Source of the DNA: Aquamicrobium aerolatum DSM 21857
GTDB taxonomy: Bacteria; Pseudomonadota; Alphaproteobacteria; Rhizobiales; Rhizobiaceae
Length of the DNA stretch: 54,107 bases
Direction of reading: 5' to 3'
NCBI RefSeq assembly: GCF_900113935.1
Contig: NZ_FORF01000019.1
Span: 1-54,107 of the forward strand
Positions within the stretch are counted from its first letter, which is position 1. Every line of letters begins with the position of its first letter. The notes beneath the pieces were generated by a model, which was given only the letters and a program-made list of their open reading frames with translations, made no database searches and had not been told where the DNA came from. Both the position numbers and the translations under genes were made by a program. Shown here piece by piece: positions 1 to 8,063 of the stretch.

Positions 1-234
1 ATCGCCCGCCAGTCGGCGCTTGCCGGCTTCCATGAACTCTTTCGACCAAGTGTAATAAAGGCTCTGCGCGATGCCTTCCTTGCGGCACAGTTCGGCAATG
101 CTGTCTTCGCCGCGCAGACCATCGAGAACGATCCGGATCTTGTCTTCAGCTGAAAAGTGCCGTCGGGTCGCCCGGCGAATGTCCTTCACCACCTGCTCGG
201 CAGGCTTTTTGGTGCTCGGGGATTTAGCAGTCAT
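1..234 (-). CDS. IS3-family transposase OrfA (partial)
   Basis: Small DNA-binding subunit encoded upstream of the DDE catalytic frame (OrfB) in IS3-family elements. The 78 visible codons begin at the ATG on 232-234 and run off the left edge. The protein has a basic N-terminus, then a helix-turn-helix with the typical words FSAEDKIRIVLDGLRGE, IAELCRKEGI and YYTWSKEFMEAGK. In the family these bind the terminal repeats. OrfB is not in the window. The family call is firm; the subgroup is not assigned. Confidence 0.85.
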   Translation of the reverse strand, partial: MTAKSPSTKKPAEQVVKDIRRATRRHFSAEDKIRIVLDGLRGEDSIAELCRKEGIAQSLYYTWSKEFMEAGKRRLAGD

Positions 235-312
235 CTTGGTTCCTTCGTCAGACGACGAGACCAAAACACTCCTTAAAGCTCAACCCTGAATCTGTGCCAT
301 GGGCGCTGACGG
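1..312 (-). mobile_element. IS3-family insertion sequence, one end (cut by window edge)
   Basis: The leftmost 234 bases carry a partial orfA of IS3-family type, and the roughly 75 bases beyond its start lead to an element end near 290-315. The end is placed there because histidine-kinase coding sequence begins abruptly at about 313, after an in-frame stop at 307-309. The exact terminal repeat could not be fixed, because the other end lies outside the window. Confidence 0.7.
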
Positions 313-1041
313 GGAACAATCCATATTTCCTTGTCCGTGTCGCCGCTGCAGGACGAGAGCGGACGAGTTATCGGAGCGTCGAAAATCGCCCGTGACATCA
401 CCGACCGTCACCGCGCGTTTGAACAACAGCAATTGCTTCTCAAGGAGATGGAGCATCGCATCAAGAACGTTTTTTCGATCGCCAGCGGACTGATCTCATT
501 GTGTGCAAAACGCGCCCAAACCCCCGAGGAACTCTCCAAAATGGCACGTGAGCGACTGGACGCTTTGGCCCGCGCTCATGCCCTTACCGCCCCTCGACCA
601 GATAGCGGCACAGAAAACGACCCGCCGACCATTACATTGCACGAACTTTTGCAGACGATCGTTTCGCCTCATTTGGATGCAACGGAGCGTAGGCGGTTCG
701 ATGTGCTGGGAGAAGATCTGTCGCTTTCATCAAAGGCGCTTACGCCAATAGCATTGGCCGTGAACGAACTGACAACGAACGCGGTCAAGTATGGAGCACT
801 CTCCAGCCCCGACGGCGCAGTGACGTTCGAAGTTCAGAGCCAGGACGACCTCGTCATCATGCGCTGGACAGAGCGCGGAGGCCCCCTCATCGTCGCGCCT
901 CCCGATCATGCAGGATTTGGCACACGGCTGAGCGAAATGGCCGTCGGACAACTCGGCGGCACTATTGGGCGAGACTGGAATAAGGAAGGTCTATCCGCGA
1001 AAATCGTTTTGAAGAGATCGCTGTGTGACCCGCTCCAATAG
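313..1041 (+). pseudogene. HWE-type sensor histidine kinase, N-terminus removed by IS insertion
   Basis: This is the C-terminal part of a sensor kinase. The reading frame opens directly at the IS end with the last strand of a PAS domain (IHISLSVSP, then ASKIARDITDR). It continues with an H-box containing EMEHRIKN (phospho-acceptor His), a NELTTNAVKYG N-box and RWTERGGP, the W-x-E signature of the HWE class. The catalytic ATPase part looks complete to the stop. No plausible start with a ribosome site exists: the first usable codon is TTG 331, inside PAS sequence. The sensor region is therefore lost and the gene is probably dead, although a cytoplasmic kinase core could still be translated. The IS3 end upstream is the likely cause. 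Signal and partner regulator are unknown. Confidence 0.8.
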
Positions 1042-1078
1042 CAGGAATTAGATCTGGGTTGGTGATCACCGTGCATTT

Positions 1079-1555
1079 GTGGACTGGAGTTCGAACGAGA
1101 ACGTGAAACGCTGGTATTGTCTCATTGGATTTATCGTTCTCACCCTGGGCGGTGGGCTTCTCATCGGCTTCCTGACCGCGCCCGGCCTTTGGTACGCAGC
1201 GCTCGCGAAGCCCACATTTAACCCGCCGAACTGGTTGTTTGCTCCAGTATGGAGCATCCTTTACGTGTTAATCGCAATTGCTGGCTGGCGCACTTTCGAA
1301 CGAACAGACAGCGCCTGGCCGATGCGTCTATGGTGGCTCCAACTCGCGCTCAACTTTCTTTGGTCGCCTGTGTTCTTTTCAGCCCACGCCATCGGCGCCG
1401 CCCTTGCGATCATTCTGCTGCTGCTTGTCGCCATTCTTATTTTCGTTGCTACAATCTGGCGGCAAGATCGCGTTGCGGCGTGGCTATTCGTGCCGTACGT
1501 TGCCTGGGTGCTCTTTGCCTCGGCGCTGAATGCGGCAATTTGGCATCTCAACTGA
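1079..1555 (+). CDS. tspO: TspO/MBR-family tryptophan-rich membrane protein
   Basis: Predicted inner or outer membrane tetrapyrrole-binding regulatory protein of the TspO (peripheral benzodiazepine receptor) family. The 158 residues match the family length. They form five hydrophobic helices rich in Trp, with recognisable blocks: GLWYAALAKPTFNPPNWLFAPVW in loop 1-helix 2, then WWLQLALNFLWSPVFF and a C-terminal WVLFASALNAAIWHLN. The chosen start is GTG 1079, which gives MDWSSNENVKRW; no in-frame ATG lies nearby. In alphaproteobacteria TspO tunes oxygen- and stress-dependent gene expression by handling porphyrin intermediates. That role is known for the family, not shown here. It stands alone between the broken kinase and a broken hypothetical gene. 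Confidence 0.9.
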   Translation: MDWSSNENVKRWYCLIGFIVLTLGGGLLIGFLTAPGLWYAALAKPTFNPPNWLFAPVWSILYVLIAIAGWRTFERTDSAWPMRLWWLQLALNFLWSPVFFSAHAIGAALAIILLLLVAILIFVATIWRQDRVAAWLFVPYVAWVLFASALNAAIWHLN

Positions 1556-1566
1556 CCGGTCTCTCA

Positions 1567-2076
1567 ATGGGGCGTCGCACCGTAACGGTCACTGACAAAA
1601 TGCAACAAGGCTATCGCTATGCCCTGACCGCGCCGAGCGGCCGCGAATTCGATCCGCACTTTTCTCCGGACCTGACGCCCAAGGAGATGCTTGCCCTCGG
1701 CGTGTTTTGCGGAAAGTACATGACCGACTGCCGCGAGGAATTTCCATCAAGCTGGTTCGTGGGCGCGTAGCTCTCACCATTGGGCCGCGATTGCTCTTTG
1801 AACTATTTTGGCGTTGACGCAAGCCAGCCGCTGTCTGAGTGGCGGCGGAAAGGCTGGATTCATCCAGACGATCCGCGCGGCTGGTTCCAATGGTACTGCC
1901 GCTATTATCGCGGCCGTCGCATGGCGGACGAAGATGCACGGCAGATCGGACGATGGAAGGCTATGAAGCGCCACATTTCCCAAGTGAGGAGAAATTGCGA
2001 GCCGGGAGATTGGACGTGCCGCCCCCGTCAACGGCAGGCGCTGTTACATTGGGCTTACGATAGCCGGAAAATATAG
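1567..2076 (+). pseudogene. Conserved hypothetical protein interrupted by an in-frame TAG
   Basis: Two consecutive open stretches in the same frame, 1567-1767 and 1771-2076, are separated only by TAG at 1768-1770. Read through, they give one protein of about 169 residues. It has a DPHFSPDLTPKEMLALGVFGGKYM-like N-terminal block (here FCGKYM), then NYFGVDASQPLSEWR, GWIHPDDPRGWFQWYCRYY and a C-terminal CRPRQRQALLHWAYDSR. This resembles a conserved bacterial family of unknown function as I remember it, where the stop position is usually a lysine. A single AAG to TAG change would explain the break. No function is assigned. Sequencing error, recent inactivation or low-level readthrough are all possible. 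Confidence 0.65.
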
Positions 2077-2460
2077 CGCCCCAACAATGACATTGCGGTG
2101 CCCAGCTTCATCCTCTCCGGCGCGCAACCGCCAAAAGATGCCGTTCAGAACGCGCCGGTCATCGACACGCGCACGCCGCGCACCTTCGTCGGCAATAGCG
2201 GCTGGCCCGTGTAATACCGCCGATGCCCATGTCGGGGAGGATTACCTCCCGATATGGTTCCTTCGTGTTGGACGTGGCGATGCCGTCGCGCCGGAAGAGA
2301 TCTGCCGCCGTCCGTCCTTCCGCGTCTGGTCGATTGGAAATGAACCCCGCCCGAAGGCGAGGTTTCTGGATCATTGTGGCCGGCCGTCTCGCGAGAGGAC
2401 CGACATCTGCGCTGCCGCGGAGTTTGGCATGAGGCTCATATCAGTCTCCGATCTATGCTT
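2077..2460. other. Gap without a recognisable gene
   Basis: About 380 bases between the interrupted hypothetical gene and the groEL terminator. A short plus-strand stretch near 2099-2215 (reading FILSGAQPPKD, then TFVGNSGWPV) ends cleanly, but has no recognised family and no clear ribosome site. The overlapping minus-strand frames look like composition-driven shadows. It may be the tail of a decayed gene. Confidence 0.4.
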
Positions 2461-2464
2461 TGCT

Positions 2465-2495
2465 AGTGACCGCTCCCAACATGGGAGCGGTCACT
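2465..2495 (-). terminator. Hairpin downstream of groEL
   Basis: A perfect 14-bp inverted repeat (AGTGACCGCTCCCA and TGGGAGCGGTCACT) around a 3-base loop lies 15 bases beyond the groEL stop. The energy is high, but the minus-strand side has no U-tract. It is either a terminator that works with Rho or an mRNA-stabilising 3' hairpin. The near-symmetric sequence could act in both directions. Confidence 0.65.
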
Positions 2496-2510
2496 TTCAG
2501 TGCCAGATGG

Positions 2511-4148
<1,638 letters not shown>

Positions 4149-4193
4149 TCAATAGGCAGCTTTCATTGACTGAAATGGTTAAGGGAGAAGCCG

Positions 4194-4508
4194 TCAGGCG
4201 GCCTTCTTCAGCGTGGCGGTCTGCTCGATCACGCCCATCACGTCGCTTTCCTTCATGATGAGCAGGTCTTCGCCGTCGAGCCGAATCTCGGTGCCGGACC
4301 ACTTGCCGAACAGGATGCGGTCGCCGACCTTTACGTCGAGCTCCATGATCTTGCCCGCATCGTCGCGGGCACCGGGGCCGACAGCGATCACTTCGCCTTC
4401 GCTCGGCTTTTCCTTGGCGGTATCGGGAATTATGATGCCGCCTGCGGTTTTCTCGTCGGCTTCGATGCGGCGAACCAGGATACGGTCATGCAATGGACGG
4501 AACGTCAT
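4194..4508 (-). CDS. groES: Co-chaperonin GroES (Hsp10)
   Basis: Heptameric lid of the GroEL cage. The 104 residues are typical of rhizobial GroES. The sequence begins [25 protein letters not shown], the mobile loop follows at about residues 20-35 ([13 protein letters not shown]), and [11 protein letters not shown] and [16 protein letters not shown] are conserved. The ATG at 4506-4508 is preceded by a purine-rich AGGAGAAC ribosome site on the minus strand. It is the first gene of the groESL transcript. About 95 bases of leader containing a hairpin, and an RpoH-type promoter, lie upstream. Confidence 0.97.
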   Translation of the reverse strand: MTFRPLHDRILVRRIEADEKTAGGIIIPDTAKEKPSEGEVIAVGPGARDDAGKIMELDVKVGDRILFGKWSGTEIRLDGEDLLIMKESDVMGVIEQTATLKKAA

Positions 4509-4548
4509 TTTGTTCTCCTCAAGGACAAACAGATTTTGAGAGGTCCCT

Positions 4549-4577
4549 CCGCTCCGGCCCGGTGAGAACCGGAGCGG
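4549..4577 (-). promoter_or_regulatory. Hairpin in the groES leader
   Basis: A perfect 9-bp stem (CCGCTCCGG and CCGGAGCGG) with an 11-base loop sits between the proposed groES promoter and the start codon, about 40 bases upstream of the ATG. It would be transcribed in the groES 5' leader. It does not sequester the ribosome site, so leader stabilisation or attenuation is more likely than a thermometer. Confidence 0.5.
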
Positions 4578-4609
4578 GGCCGCGCAACCCTTGGCGGCGT
4601 CACGCGCGT

Positions 4610-4645
4610 ATCGATCTGGTTTTGGCGATTTTCGATTTCAAGAGG
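4610..4645 (-). promoter_or_regulatory. RpoH (sigma-32)-type promoter of groES
   Basis: On the minus strand the element reads CCTCTTGAAA, 14 bases, then AACCAGATCGAT. The -35 core CTTGAAA and a CCAGAT -10 are 16 bases apart, fitting alphaproteobacterial heat-shock promoters. The same -35 and 12-base -10 blocks, with the same spacing, precede the hsp20 gene at 6331. This independent recurrence is the main support. Confidence 0.7.
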
Positions 4646-4659
4646 CGAATGCAAAATTT

Positions 4660-4686
4660 TTGGCACTCGCAGCCATTCACTGCTAG
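4660..4686. promoter_or_regulatory. Degenerate CIRCE-like inverted repeat
   Basis: TTGGCACTC, 9 bases, CACTGCTAG. The left arm matches the CIRCE consensus TTAGCACTC at 8 of 9 positions and the right arm matches GAGTGCTAA at 6 of 9. The 9-base spacing is correct. HrcA binds CIRCE to repress groESL in many rhizobia. Here the element lies about 15 bases upstream of the proposed -35 rather than over or downstream of the promoter, and the arms are imperfect, so function is doubtful. Confidence 0.3.
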
Positions 4687-4847
4687 TGCGATGTAATCGC
4701 AGCCGAAATTGGCACCATCGAGCATCCGGGCACTTGAAAAATTCGCGCGATTAGCCGAACTTCCTTCTGTGCCGTGCCGGAGGCGCGGTCCGGAGTCCTG
4801 ATCGAAACGGAGTTTTTGGAACGGCTAAAAACGGAAGGAGGACAGCG

Positions 4848-5192
4848 ATGCGCCGAGCCGATTTTTCGACGATCATTCCCTCTCTCGCGCCACGAGCCGA
4901 AGACATTGCGCTCGACCGGCTCCTGTCGCCGGCGCGCCACTACAGGCATCCCGAGGATGTGCTGCGCGACCGCACACTCGAACGCAGCGAAAAGCGCGCC
5001 ATTCTCTCGTCATGGGCATCCGACGCATGCGCGGTCGAATCGATGCCCGCACTGCGCCAGCCGCCTGGCGCGGAAAGCCCCATCCCATTCGATGTCATCA
5101 TGGATGCGCTGCGGCGTCTGGATCGCGGCGACATCGGGGAGGACGATGCAGTATGCGGATCCGCAGACCATCACCATCGTCTTCACGCATGA
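4848..5192 (+). CDS. Conserved hypothetical protein of rhizobial stress loci
   Basis: A 114-residue protein with a strong ribosome site (GGAAGGAGG, 6 bases before ATG 4848). The middle contains LSPARHYRHPEDVLRDRTLERSEKRAILSSWASDACAVESMPALR, which I recognise as a recurring rhizobial hypothetical protein. A second helix (IMDALRRLDRGD) follows. No signal peptide or membrane segment. It runs divergently from groES, and usg follows 19 bases downstream, so the two probably share a transcript. A CTTGAAA word at 4733 could be a heat-shock -35, but the matching -10 is poor. Function unknown. Confidence 0.75.
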   Translation: MRRADFSTIIPSLAPRAEDIALDRLLSPARHYRHPEDVLRDRTLERSEKRAILSSWASDACAVESMPALRQPPGAESPIPFDVIMDALRRLDRGDIGEDDAVCGSADHHHRLHA

Positions 5193-5211
5193 AACGACAA
5201 AGGAGAGACAT

Positions 5212-5490
5212 ATGCCAGCGATCGTCAGTCGTGAATTCCGGATGCAGATGGAAGGCTACGGCCTAACCACAGCCGAAATCCACTATCGTCTTCCAGATCA
5301 CCCGAGCCTGTTGCAGGTCTATGTCTGGCAGGATTACGATCTCGCCCCGAAGTTTCCCGAACTGCGCGGCTTTCTCGACTACTGGACCGAGACGCTGGAG
5401 GGCGCGCTGCACTCCGTGCGCGTCGCCCACCATCGTCTGATCCAGCCCTCAGAATGGAAAGCCGTCGACGGGATCATATCCGTTCACTGA
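5212..5490 (+). CDS. usg: Usg family protein
   Basis: Small conserved alphaproteobacterial protein of 92 residues. The characteristic stretch runs through EFRMQMEGYGLTTAEIHYRLPDHP, LQVYVWQDYDLAPKFPEL and a C-terminal SVRVAHHRLIQPSEWKAVDG. ATG 5212 follows AAGGAGAG at good spacing. The family has historically been annotated as associated with tryptophan biosynthesis (phosphoribosylanthranilate isomerase region), but no activity is established. Here it lies among heat-shock genes instead. Its last 7 bases overlap the end of the convergent DUF982 gene. Confidence 0.85.
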   Translation: MPAIVSREFRMQMEGYGLTTAEIHYRLPDHPSLLQVYVWQDYDLAPKFPELRGFLDYWTETLEGALHSVRVAHHRLIQPSEWKAVDGIISVH

Positions 5491-5792
5491 AGCCCGGCGG
5501 GAATTCCCTGATAGCTACCGAGAGTACCCCGAACTCGGGTGCGTCGTGCTCCCTGAACGAGACCCGCTCGCATTGCAGCCTTCATAAAGCTCCGGCGTGC
5601 CTCCTTCGCAGAGCGCCATCCATCGAGTGCGTCCCGACAGGCAGCAACGGCATTCCGCCAACGCCGTCCACGTGCCCAGTCCGGCCATTCACGCTCAAGG
5701 CATTCCAGTGCTTCAAAACCTGTCGCCACCTTTCGGAGGCCAGTTTTTGGCATGCGCAGAATTACGGGTTCGTTGAACACGACATCAGACAT
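5484..5792 (-). CDS. DUF982 domain protein
   Basis: A 102-residue protein built almost entirely of a DUF982 domain. The recognisable core is GFEALECLEREWPDWARGRRWRNAVAACRDALDGWRSAKEARRSF, about residues 23-68. DUF982 proteins are common, multi-copy and uncharacterised in Rhizobiales. The start is ATG 5790-5792 because AGGAGGAAGTG precedes it directly. A longer frame to 5888 exists but lacks a ribosome site. A GTTGAAG-N16-CCAGATC promoter lies about 70-95 bases upstream and resembles the groES heat-shock promoter, so co-regulation with the chaperones is likely. Confidence 0.85.
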   Translation of the reverse strand: MSDVVFNEPVILRMPKTGLRKVATGFEALECLEREWPDWARGRRWRNAVAACRDALDGWRSAKEARRSFMKAAMRAGLVQGARRTRVRGTLGSYQGIPAGLQ

Positions 5793-5859
5793 CACTTCCT
5801 CCTTGTTTTCTGATCGTCTTTTAAGAGCAAGTAACTGATCGTTCTGTACGATCTCTTGT

Positions 5860-5889
5860 GATCTGGGCATACCGACGTGCCTCTTCAAC
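5860..5889 (-). promoter_or_regulatory. Heat-shock-like promoter of the DUF982 gene
   Basis: The minus strand reads GTTGAAG, 16 bases, CCAGATC. The CCAGATC block and 16-base spacing are the same as in the groES and hsp20 promoters, while the -35 differs at two of seven positions from CTTGAAA. Confidence 0.5.
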
Positions 5890-5903
5890 CCTCCATCCGT
5901 AGC

Positions 5904-6119
5904 TCAGTCCACGCCGTCATCGTCAGGTTCAAGCAGATCGATGAGTTGGCTGACGCGTGTGTCCGGGAGCGGTCGCCCTTCGCCCATCATCGCCTCGTCA
6001 TTGTTAAGCCAGTTCCACGCTTCTCGAAGTTCATCAACACTCGCCCCGGTTGCGATAAGCCCCGCCGCCAGATCGTCGTCTATGGAGCCGAGCACTGAAA
6101 CGATGTCGTCATAGGTCAT
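5904..6119 (-). CDS. Small acidic conserved hypothetical protein
   Basis: A 71-residue acidic protein. The N-terminal half, MTYDDIVSVLGSIDDDLAAGLIATGAS, leads into VDELREAWNWLNNDEAMMGEGRPLPDTRVSQLIDLLEPDDD. I recognise the pattern as a rhizobial small protein often found beside small heat-shock genes, with no known activity. No membrane segment or signal. ATG 6117-6119 follows GGAGACCTGCC on the minus strand. A weaker promoter of the local heat-shock type sits about 36-64 bases upstream. It could be a folding helper or adaptor, but nothing in the sequence shows this. Confidence 0.7.
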   Translation of the reverse strand: MTYDDIVSVLGSIDDDLAAGLIATGASVDELREAWNWLNNDEAMMGEGRPLPDTRVSQLIDLLEPDDDGVD

Positions 6120-6154
6120 GGCAGGTCTCCATTCATTTTACCAACCAACTCATC

Positions 6155-6183
6155 AGATGGTGGAGTTGTTCTCAATTTCCAAC
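6155..6183 (-). promoter_or_regulatory. Weak heat-shock-like promoter
   Basis: The minus strand reads GTTGGAA, 16 bases, CCATCT, upstream of the small acidic gene ending at 6119. It keeps the spacing and the TTG and CC anchors of the three better promoters nearby, but diverges elsewhere. Confidence 0.3.
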
Positions 6184-6221
6184 AGTCTGAAATCGCTGTG
6201 GAAATTTTCTGCCGTCACCCT

Positions 6222-6250
6222 CTTGAAACTCTGAAATGAAGGAACCAGAT
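6222..6250 (+). promoter_or_regulatory. RpoH (sigma-32)-type promoter of hsp20
   Basis: CTTGAAA at 6222-6228 and CCAGAT at 6245-6250 are separated by 16 bases. The surrounding blocks CTCTTGAAA and AACCAGATCGAT are identical to those upstream of groES, with the same spacing. Transcription would start near 6256, immediately at the beginning of the ROSE structure. Confidence 0.7.
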
Positions 6251-6251
6251 C

Positions 6252-6335
6252 GATTGTGCGCCGCTGCCACTACGGGGCGGCGCCGGCCAAAAGCCGCACA
6301 ATCTTGTACCCATGTTGCTTCAAGGAGGATGTGGC
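6252..6335 (+). promoter_or_regulatory. ROSE-type RNA thermometer upstream of hsp20
   Basis: The leader just before hsp20 has the two ROSE hallmarks. First, a perfect 9-bp stem (GATTGTGCG 6252-6260 with CGCACAATC 6295-6303) encloses an inner GC-rich hairpin. Second, the terminal hairpin has TTGCT just upstream of the ribosome site. TTGCTT pairs with AAGGAGG through a G opposite G, and CAT pairs with the ATG of GGATGTG. In rhizobia ROSE hairpins melt on heating and release the Shine-Dalgarno site of small heat-shock genes. An exact transcript start at 6256 would shorten the outer stem by about 4 pairs. Confidence 0.8.
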
Positions 6336-6813
6336 TAAGAGAACCACTTTCGATTTTTCTCCCCTGTTCCGGTCGAGCATCGGCTTCGACCGTCTGGTCA
6401 ATGCGCTGGAGGCAGCCAGCCGCGTCGAGAGCATCGACAACTGGCCGCCCTATGACATCGCAAAGACTGACGAAGACGACTACCGCATCACCATGGCGGT
6501 GGCCGGCTTCAGCGAAGACGAGCTTTCCATCACGCAGGAGCAAAACATGCTTCTCGTGGCGGGCAGCAAAGCCACCGACGAGAATGCGCAGTATCTGCAT
6601 CGCGGCATTGCCGGACGCTCGTTCCAGCGTCGCTTCCAGCTCGCCGACCACGTGCGAGTTGAACGCGCGACTCTCGTCAACGGCCTCCTGACAATCGATC
6701 TTCGGCGTGAGATCCCGGAGGAGATGAAGCCTCGTCGGATTGCGCTCTCGTCGCAGGAGAAGACGATGCAGATTGAAGCCCCCTCGCACACCAACGAGCA
6801 GATCGCAGCCTGA
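6331..6813 (+). CDS. Small heat-shock protein Hsp20/IbpA family
   Basis: ATP-independent holdase that binds unfolding proteins in the cytoplasm. The 160-residue product begins VAKRTTFDFSPLFRSSIGFDRL, like rhizobial IbpA-type proteins. The alpha-crystallin domain runs from about residue 35 (PPYDIAKTDEDDYRITMAVAGF) to about 135, where VERATLVNGLLTIDLRREIPEE carries the conserved GLLTIDL motif. The start is GTG 6331, after AAGGAGG; ATG 6329 is out of frame. The SD-start spacing is very short, as expected when the site is folded into the ROSE hairpin. A heat-shock sigma promoter and a thermometer control it at two levels. Confidence 0.92.
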   Translation: MAKRTTFDFSPLFRSSIGFDRLVNALEAASRVESIDNWPPYDIAKTDEDDYRITMAVAGFSEDELSITQEQNMLLVAGSKATDENAQYLHRGIAGRSFQRRFQLADHVRVERATLVNGLLTIDLRREIPEEMKPRRIALSSQEKTMQIEAPSHTNEQIAA

Positions 6814-6839
6814 CGCTTTTGTCAGTCTACGGATCGCCA

Positions 6840-6862
6840 GCGCCGGGCCACCCGTCCGGCGC
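6840..6862 (+). terminator. Short GC hairpin between the hsp20 genes
   Basis: GCGCCGG and CCGGCGC form a perfect 7-bp stem around 9 bases. There is no U-tract, so it may be a processing or stabilising hairpin between two co-transcribed genes rather than a full terminator. Confidence 0.4.
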
Positions 6863-6909
6863 CATCGGCGAAGCTGTGTCCAATTGTTCAGAACAGAAGG
6901 AGAATAACC

Positions 6910-7414
6910 ATGAACGTACGTGACCTGATCCCCTGGGGCCGTGACACGAGCAGCAATCAGGCTTCCGCTGTCTATCGTGAAGAGGACCGCAATCCGCTCC
7001 TGACGCTGCACCGGGAAGTCAGTCGCCTGTTCGATGATGTCTTTCGCTCGTTTGATCGAAACCTGCCAGCTTTTGACCCTCTGGCTTCCTTCGGACGAGG
7101 GTGGCCAAGCGTCGAAATCTCCGAGACTGAAAAGGAGATCCGCATAACCGCGGAAGTGCCAGGTCTGGAGGAAAAGGACATCGAACTGGTTCTGGATGAC
7201 GGCGCTGCGCGGCGAAAAGCGATCTGAGACCGAGGACAAGGACAAGCAGTTCTCGGAACGCTTCTACGGCCGTTTCGAGCGCGGTATCCCGGTTGGAAGG
7301 GAAATCGTCGAGGACAAGATAGACGCCAGGTTCAGAAATGGCGTGCTGAGCCTCGTGCTTCCCAAGACCGAAAAGGCACAGTCGCAGGTAAAACGCATAG
7401 CGACCAAGAGCTGA
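6910..7414 (+). pseudogene. Second small heat-shock protein Hsp20, frameshifted
   Basis: The first frame (6910-7200) gives MNVRDLIPWGRDTSSNQ, a linker and half of the alpha-crystallin domain (WPSVEISETEKEIRITAEVPGLEEKDIELVLDDG). From about 7200 the correct sequence continues in another frame to 7414: LRGEKRSETEDKDKQF, then FERGIPVGREIVEDKI and NGVLSLVLPKTEKAQ. The original frame ends at TGA 7225-7227. A small indel in the DDG-A-L-x-LRGE turn breaks the gene. A good ribosome site (AAGGAG) precedes ATG 6910. Unlike the first copy, I see no TTGCT anti-Shine-Dalgarno word here. A sequencing error would look the same. Confidence 0.85.
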
Positions 7415-7485
7415 CGAGGGTTTCGGCGCCGGCGGGTTCGTTGCGCCCGTCGGCGTCGATCTTCACCGATCACCGAGGAAGAACC

Positions 7486-8046
7486 ATGAACATTGCTGCA
7501 AGAAGGACATCAATGGCAGATGGTCCTGTCGACCGGCCCGTGCCGGGAGTCAACGACAATCGTCGCACGATGCGGTCAATGGGACGCTCCTTATTCCCCA
7601 GCGATGCCTTGGCCCGGATCTACCGCCCATCTCGCTCGGCGACTACCAGTGCTCCGTCGCGCGATCAATGGAAGCTCGTGTTCGAGGCGCGAAGCCCGTC
7701 TTTTATCGAACCGCTCATGGGCCACACCGGCAGCCGGGACACACTGAAGCAGGTCGAGCTTAAGTTCCCGACGCTGGCGTCTGCGATCCGTTACGCGCAG
7801 CGGCAGGGTCTTTGCTATGTCGTGGACGTACCAAAGGATAAGGCTAGGATTACCAGGGATAAATCTGGAGAATCGCGAAACACATTCTCCGATGCGACGC
7901 TCGGCAAGCTTGGCCTCGCCGGGCTTTCGGAAAAGTACCGTCGTCCATGTCGAATGACGCCAATCGCAATGATGCGGATGGCGCCTGGGCTTCGCCGATG
8001 GATGTCGTGGCCGACAACCGGCTACCCCTTGATGCGAGGCTGTTGA
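7486..8046 (+). CDS. ETC complex I NDUFS4-like protein, 3' end altered by IS21
   Basis: Contains an NDUFS4-type domain (complex I accessory subunit, PF04800-like). DALARIYRPSRSATTSAPSRDQWKLVFEARSPSFIEPLMGHTGSRDTL is followed by QVELKFPTLASAIRYAQRQGLCYVV, about residues 42-120. Then NTFSDATLGKLGLAGLSEKYRRP appears, typical of rhizobial members. ATG 7486 follows GAGGAAG. The last 30 residues are unlike the family. The frame that would continue it (WASPMDVVADN) runs in another phase from 7947, and the stop at 8044 already lies in IS21 sequence. The protein probably associates with respiratory complex I or acts as a stress-linked paralogue; the latter is inference from context. Confidence 0.75.
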   Translation: MNIAARRTSMADGPVDRPVPGVNDNRRTMRSMGRSLFPSDALARIYRPSRSATTSAPSRDQWKLVFEARSPSFIEPLMGHTGSRDTLKQVELKFPTLASAIRYAQRQGLCYVVDVPKDKARITRDKSGESRNTFSDATLGKLGLAGLSEKYRRPCRMTPIAMMRMAPGLRRWMSWPTTGYPLMRGC

Positions 8047-8063
8047 TTTCCGCTGAGAAGTGA
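7947..8063 (+). pseudogene. Truncated continuation of the NDUFS4-like gene, or a small overlapping gene
   Basis: From ATG 7947 a frame reads MSNDANRNDADGAWASPMDVVADNRLPLDARL and then enters IS21 sequence. The WASPMDVVAD word recurs, as I remember, after NDUFS4-like domains in rhizobial proteins or in a following small gene. It is either the frameshifted C-terminus of the preceding gene or the N-terminus of a second gene. In both cases the IS21 end at 8041 removes the rest. Confidence 0.5.

Noticed and set aside
6172..7245. Minus-strand open frame of 357 codons across both hsp20 genes
   Set aside because: It is antisense to two well-conserved Hsp20 sequences, has no family motif and no ribosome site. 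The frame stays open because of the high GC content.
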